Shown here: positions 60,692 through 64,000 of the stretch, piece by piece
Numbering within the stretch: the stretch's first letter is position 1
Layout: each line of letters begins with the position of its first letter
DNA from: Pseudomonas sp. N3-W
GTDB taxonomy: Bacteria > Pseudomonadota > Gammaproteobacteria > Pseudomonadales > Pseudomonadaceae
DNA length: 64,000 bases
Assembly (NCBI RefSeq): GCF_024970185.1
Contig: NZ_CP103965.1
Span: 1,980,001-2,044,000, forward strand
Reading direction: 5' to 3'
Notes under the pieces: generated by a model
Database searches by the model: none
The model's input: only the letters and a program-made list of their open reading frames with translations
What the model was told of the DNA's origin: nothing
Position numbers and translations under genes: made by a program

Positions 60692-61996
60692 TCAGCGCTG
60701 ATGCACCAGATTCCCCGCCGCATACGTCTGCAACACGGTCCGGTCATCCCCCAGCGTCATCAGCACAAACAACGTCTCGGCAATGTTGTTGGCCTGCTTC
60801 AGGCGATAACTCAATAACGGCGTGGCGTTGTAGTCCAGCACCAGGAAGTCAGCGTCAGTGCCCGGCAACAGAGTGCCGATCTTCTCTTCCAGACGCAGCG
60901 CCCGCGCGCCGCCCAGCGTCGCCAGGTACAGTGACTTGAACGGGCTCAGCCGCGCACCTTGCAACTGCATGACCTTATAGGCCTCGTTCAATGTCTGCAG
61001 CAGCGAGAAGCTGGTGCCACCGCCCACGTCCGTGCCCAGGCCGACATTGAGCTTGTGCTTCTCGGCCATCGGCAGATTGAACAGGCCACTGCCGAGGAAG
61101 AAGTTCGAGGTCGGGCAGAAGGCGATCGCCGAACCGGTCTCGGCCAGCCGCGCACATTCGTCGTCGCACAGGTGCACGCCATGGGCAAACACCGAGCGCT
61201 CGCCCAGCAGTTGATAGTGGTCGTAGACGTCGAGGTAGCCCTTGCGCTCCGGGAACAGTTCCTTGACCCACTCGACTTCCTTGAGGTTCTCGCTGATGTG
61301 GGTCTGCATATACAGATCAGGGTATTCGCCGAGCAACTGGCCGGCGAGGGTCAGCTGTTCCGGGGTGCTGGTCGGGGCGAAGCGCGGAGTAACCGCATAA
61401 TGCAGGCGGCCCTTGCCGTGCCAGCGCTCGATCAGCGCCTTGCTTTCGACGTAGCTCGATTCAGCGGTGTCGGTCAGGTAGTCCGGGGCGTTGCGGTCCA
61501 TCATCACCTTGCCGGCGATCATCCGCAGGTCCAACTGCTGCGCAGCTTCGAAGAACGAGTTCACCGATTGCGGATGCACGCTGCCGAACACCAGCGCGGT
61601 GGTGGTGCCGTTGCGCAGCAGTTCCTTGATGAAAATGTCCGCCACTTCATCGGCGTGGGCCTTGTCGGCGAACTGGCTTTCGCACGGGAATGTATAAGTG
61701 TTGAGCCAGTCCAGCAGTTGCTCGCCGTAGGCACCGACCATGCCGGTTTGCGGCAGGTGGATGTGGGTGTCAATGAAGCCCGGCGTGATCAGCGCGTCTT
61801 TGTGGTGGGTGATCTCGATGTCGGCAGGCAGGGTCGGCAGCAGTTCGCTGGCATGGCCCAGGGCGCTGATCTGGCCGTTTTCGACCACCAGCAGGCCGTC
61901 TTCGAAATACTCGTACGAGGCTTCGATGCCAACTTCGGCAGGGTCGGCGATGCTGTGCAGGATGGCGGCGCGATAGGCTTTACGAGTCAAAGGCAT
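60692..61996 (-). CDS. guaD: guanine deaminase
   Basis: 434 residues from ATG 61996 (MPLTRKAYRAAILHSIADPA). It converts guanine to xanthine. The amidohydrolase metal ligands are visible: GFIDTHIHLPQ (HxH), MQTHISENLKE (His), FAHGVHLCDDE (His), and TDVGGGTSFSL (Asp). Length fits the bacterial GuaD family. It lies last in the xdhB-xdhC-guaD direction, 24 bases after xdhC, so the genes probably form one operon. Confidence 0.93.
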   Translation of the reverse strand: MPLTRKAYRAAILHSIADPAEVGIEASYEYFEDGLLVVENGQISALGHASELLPTLPADIEITHHKDALITPGFIDTHIHLPQTGMVGAYGEQLLDWLNTYTFPCESQFADKAHADEVADIFIKELLRNGTTTALVFGSVHPQSVNSFFEAAQQLDLRMIAGKVMMDRNAPDYLTDTAESSYVESKALIERWHGKGRLHYAVTPRFAPTSTPEQLTLAGQLLGEYPDLYMQTHISENLKEVEWVKELFPERKGYLDVYDHYQLLGERSVFAHGVHLCDDECARLAETGSAIAFCPTSNFFLGSGLFNLPMAEKHKLNVGLGTDVGGGTSFSLLQTLNEAYKVMQLQGARLSPFKSLYLATLGGARALRLEEKIGTLLPGTDADFLVLDYNATPLLSYRLKQANNIAETLFVLMTLGDDRTVLQTYAAGNLVHQR

Positions 61997-62020
61997 TGGG
62001 GTTCTCATTTTCAAGTCTTG

Positions 62021-62863
62021 TCAGTTCGAAGCATGGCTGCGGCGTGAAACGGGCAGCAGTTTGGCAATCGGTTCGGCGCTGGCGGTCTGCTGGCCGAAAT
62101 TGGCGTTGTAGGTGGCGATGATTTCGCCGGCGATGGAGATAGCGATTTCCACAGGCAACTTGCCTTTGACTTCGCCGATGCCCATCGGGCAGCGCATGCG
62201 TTGCAGCAACGCGCTGTCGAAACCACGATCGCGCAGGCGATGTTCGAATTTCACCCGTTTGGTCTTCGAGCCGATCAGGCCGAAGTAGGCGAAGTCATTG
62301 CGCTTGAGGATCGCGGCGGTGAGTTCGAGGTCGAGCTGGTGATTGTGGGTCATGACGATGCAGTAACTGCCGGCGGGCAGCTCATCGACTTCATCGACCG
62401 GTTCTTCGGCGACGATTTTACGCACGCCGTGGGGGATCTGCTCCGGGAATTCCGCTTCCCGGGAATCGATCCAGCGGACCCGGCAGGGCAGGCTGGCCAG
62501 CAACGGCACCAGCGCCCGACCGACATGGCCGGCGCCGAACACGGCGATCTGCGCCTGGACCTGGACCATCGGTTCGAACAGCAGCACGGTGGCGCCGCCG
62601 CAGCATTGGCCGAGGCTGGCGCCAAGGCTGAAGCGCTCCAGATGGGTGTCCTGTTTGCCGCTGGCAAGCATCTGCCGGGCAATTTCCATGGCCTTGAATT
62701 CCAGGTGCCCGCCGCCGATGGTGTCGAAGGTGCGGGCGGCGCTGACGACCATTTTCGAGCCGGCATTGCGCGGCGTCGAGCCGAGCTCTTCGATGATGGT
62801 CACCAGCACACAGGGTTCACCCTGGGCTTGCAGGTCGGCGAGGGCGTCGATCCAGTTGTACAT
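62021..62863 (-). CDS. xdhC: XdhC, molybdenum-cofactor insertion chaperone of xanthine dehydrogenase
   Basis: 280 residues (MYNWIDALADLQAQGEPCVL). The XdhC/CoxI family: an N-terminal domain with IIEELGSTPRNAGSKMVVS and GGGHLEFKAMEIARQML, an AVFGAGHVGRALVPLLASLP Rossmann motif, and a C-terminal part with FAYFGLIGSKTKR and CPMGIGEVKGKLPVEIAISI. It binds the molybdenum cofactor and protects it until it is put into XdhB. It stands between xdhB and guaD. Confidence 0.93.
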   Translation of the reverse strand: MYNWIDALADLQAQGEPCVLVTIIEELGSTPRNAGSKMVVSAARTFDTIGGGHLEFKAMEIARQMLASGKQDTHLERFSLGASLGQCCGGATVLLFEPMVQVQAQIAVFGAGHVGRALVPLLASLPCRVRWIDSREAEFPEQIPHGVRKIVAEEPVDEVDELPAGSYCIVMTHNHQLDLELTAAILKRNDFAYFGLIGSKTKRVKFEHRLRDRGFDSALLQRMRCPMGIGEVKGKLPVEIAISIAGEIIATYNANFGQQTASAEPIAKLLPVSRRSHASN

Positions 62864-62897
62864 GTTTCACCTCGACATCTGTGTTGTCTGTTCCGGC

Positions 62898-62991
62898 CTC
62901 TTCGCGGGCAAGCCCGGCTCCCACATTGGAGTTGTATGGGTCCATGAATCACCCAATAACCCTGTGGGAGCGTGGCTTGCCCGCGAAGGCC
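62898..62991. repeat. REP pair between xdhB and xdhC
   Basis: TTCGCGGGCAAGCCCGGCTC and GAGCGTGGCTTGCCCGCGAA about 50 bp apart. It lies inside the operon and may affect message stability downstream. Confidence 0.82.
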
Positions 62992-63001
62992 GCGCCTGGG
63001 T

Positions 63002-64000
63002 CTAGAGCGGAGCCAACTCCGGCTCGGCTGCCACGGCTTTCGCCACCTTCAACTGGCGCATCTGCTCACACCCCCACAACACCCGTTCCGGGGTTGCCGG
63101 TGCGTCGATGTTCGGTTGATGTTTGTAATCACCCAGACTCGCCACCGCATCCTTGATCGCACACCACGCCGCGATGCCGAGCATGAACGGCGGCTCGCCG
63201 ACCGCCTTGGAATGGAACACCGTGTCTTCCGGGTTCTTGCGGTTTTCCACCAGCTTCACCCGCAGGTCCAGCGGCATGTCCGCCACCGCCGGGATCTTGT
63301 AGCTGGCCGGGCCGTTGGTCATCAGTTTGCCCTTGTTGTTCCAGACCAGCTCTTCCATGGTCAGCCAGCCCATGCCCTGGACGAAGCCGCCCTCGACCTG
63401 GCCAATGTCGATAGCCGGGTTCAGTGAGGCGCCGACGTCGTGCAGGATGTCGGTACGCAGCATCTTGTATTCGCCGGTCAGGGTGTCGACGATCACCTCG
63501 CAGCAGGCCGCACCGAAAGCGAAGTAGTAGAACGGCCGACCACGGGCCTGGCTACGGTCGTAGAAGATTTTCGGGGTCTTGTAGAAGCCGGTGCTGGACA
63601 ACGAAACCTGATTGAAATACGCCTGCTGAATCAGCGCTTCAAAGGTCAGGATATGATCACGAACCCGCACGTGGCCGTTGTGGAATTCCACGTCTTCTTC
63701 GCTGACTTTGTAGTGCCGTGCAGCGAATTCCACCAGGCGCTTCTTGATGATTTCAGCGGCGTTCTGCGCGGCTTTGCCATTGAGGTCGGCGCCACTGGAG
63801 GCAGCGGTCGGCGAGGTGTTTGGCACCTTGTCGGTGTTGGTCGCGGTGATCTGCACGCGGTCGATTTCGACCTGGAACACCTCGGCCACCACTTGTGCGA
63901 CCTTGATGTTCAGACCCTGGCCCATTTCCGTGCCGCCATGGTTCAGGTGGATGCTGCCGTCGGTGTAGATGTGGATCAGGGCACCGGCCTGATTGAGGAA
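63002..64000 (-). CDS. xdhB: xanthine dehydrogenase, molybdenum-binding subunit, C-terminal part
   Basis: The frame is open from the window edge (FLNQAGALIHIYTDGSIHLN) to a stop at 63002, 332 residues. It is the C-terminal part of the large molybdenum-binding subunit. Signatures are HGGTEMGQGLNIKVAQVVAE (cofactor-binding loop), TSPTAASSGADLNG, ILHDVGASLNPAIDIGQVEG, and the catalytic Glu in KAVGEPPFMLG. The subunit oxidises hypoxanthine and xanthine to urate. The start, and presumably xdhA, lie outside the window. It is followed by xdhC across a REP pair. Confidence 0.94.
   Translation of the reverse strand, partial: FLNQAGALIHIYTDGSIHLNHGGTEMGQGLNIKVAQVVAEVFQVEIDRVQITATNTDKVPNTSPTAASSGADLNGKAAQNAAEIIKKRLVEFAARHYKVSEEDVEFHNGHVRVRDHILTFEALIQQAYFNQVSLSSTGFYKTPKIFYDRSQARGRPFYYFAFGAACCEVIVDTLTGEYKMLRTDILHDVGASLNPAIDIGQVEGGFVQGMGWLTMEELVWNNKGKLMTNGPASYKIPAVADMPLDLRVKLVENRKNPEDTVFHSKAVGEPPFMLGIAAWCAIKDAVASLGDYKHQPNIDAPATPERVLWGCEQMRQLKVAKAVAAEPELAPL

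Overview
The window is chromosomal DNA from a Pseudomonas, most likely of the P. fluorescens group. This rests on the crfX-cmpX-sigX-oprF order, the GntR-prpB-prpC-acnD-prpF-prpD methylcitrate cluster, ppsR/ppsA back to back, rmf beside pyrD, and many paired REP palindromes of the GAGCGAGC-TTGCTCGCGA type. All assignments come from reading the sequence and translated frames; no database search was run.

Positions 1-6230 look like the right end of an integrative genomic island. It holds a cut-off unknown gene, an Abi-alpha (DUF4393)-like protein, a small unknown gene, a serine resolvase with an array of GTATTCA/TGAATAC heptamers next to it, and an AT-rich translationally coupled pair (a two-helix putAbiC-like membrane protein and an unrecognised soluble protein). 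A tyrosine integrase broken by a frameshift closes the island. About 110 bp beyond the integrase lies a 24-bp fragment resembling the 3' end of a serine tRNA, the probable attachment site. Two or three genes here look like phage-defence modules, and the coupled pair is the best candidate for an undescribed system.

Positions 6231-14100 are a patchwork. An overlapping three-gene operon encodes a membrane-anchored Clp-type AAA+ protein flanked by two probable envelope proteins. It is followed by AT-rich membrane/unknown genes, a complete IS3-family element with 3-bp target duplication and a slippery heptamer, and several small unknown genes, including one behind a structured leader and a glycine-zipper protein. 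Positions 14126-19392 hold a large Rhs protein whose exchangeable tip carries the R / STS / ExE signature of cholera-toxin-like ADP-ribosyltransferases, with an overlapping candidate immunity gene.

From 19650 on the window is core genome: a HAD phosphatase, SDR/LysR divergent pair, cysH, thrH, pabB, and a retropepsin / transglutaminase-7TM / ATP-grasp operon. Next come the methylcitrate cluster with two copies of a GntR-type operator, an EamA/MocR pair, ppsR/ppsA, an alpha/beta hydrolase, rraA, zntB, the sigX-oprF envelope-stress cluster, pyrD, rmf and rlmKL. The right end has a CHASE-PAS-GGDEF diguanylate cyclase, dacB, yggL, a BenE-type transporter, and a purine-degradation group (GntR, guaD, xdhC, start-less xdhB running off the edge). 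REP pairs sit in at least ten intergenic spaces of this core part and none was seen in the island.
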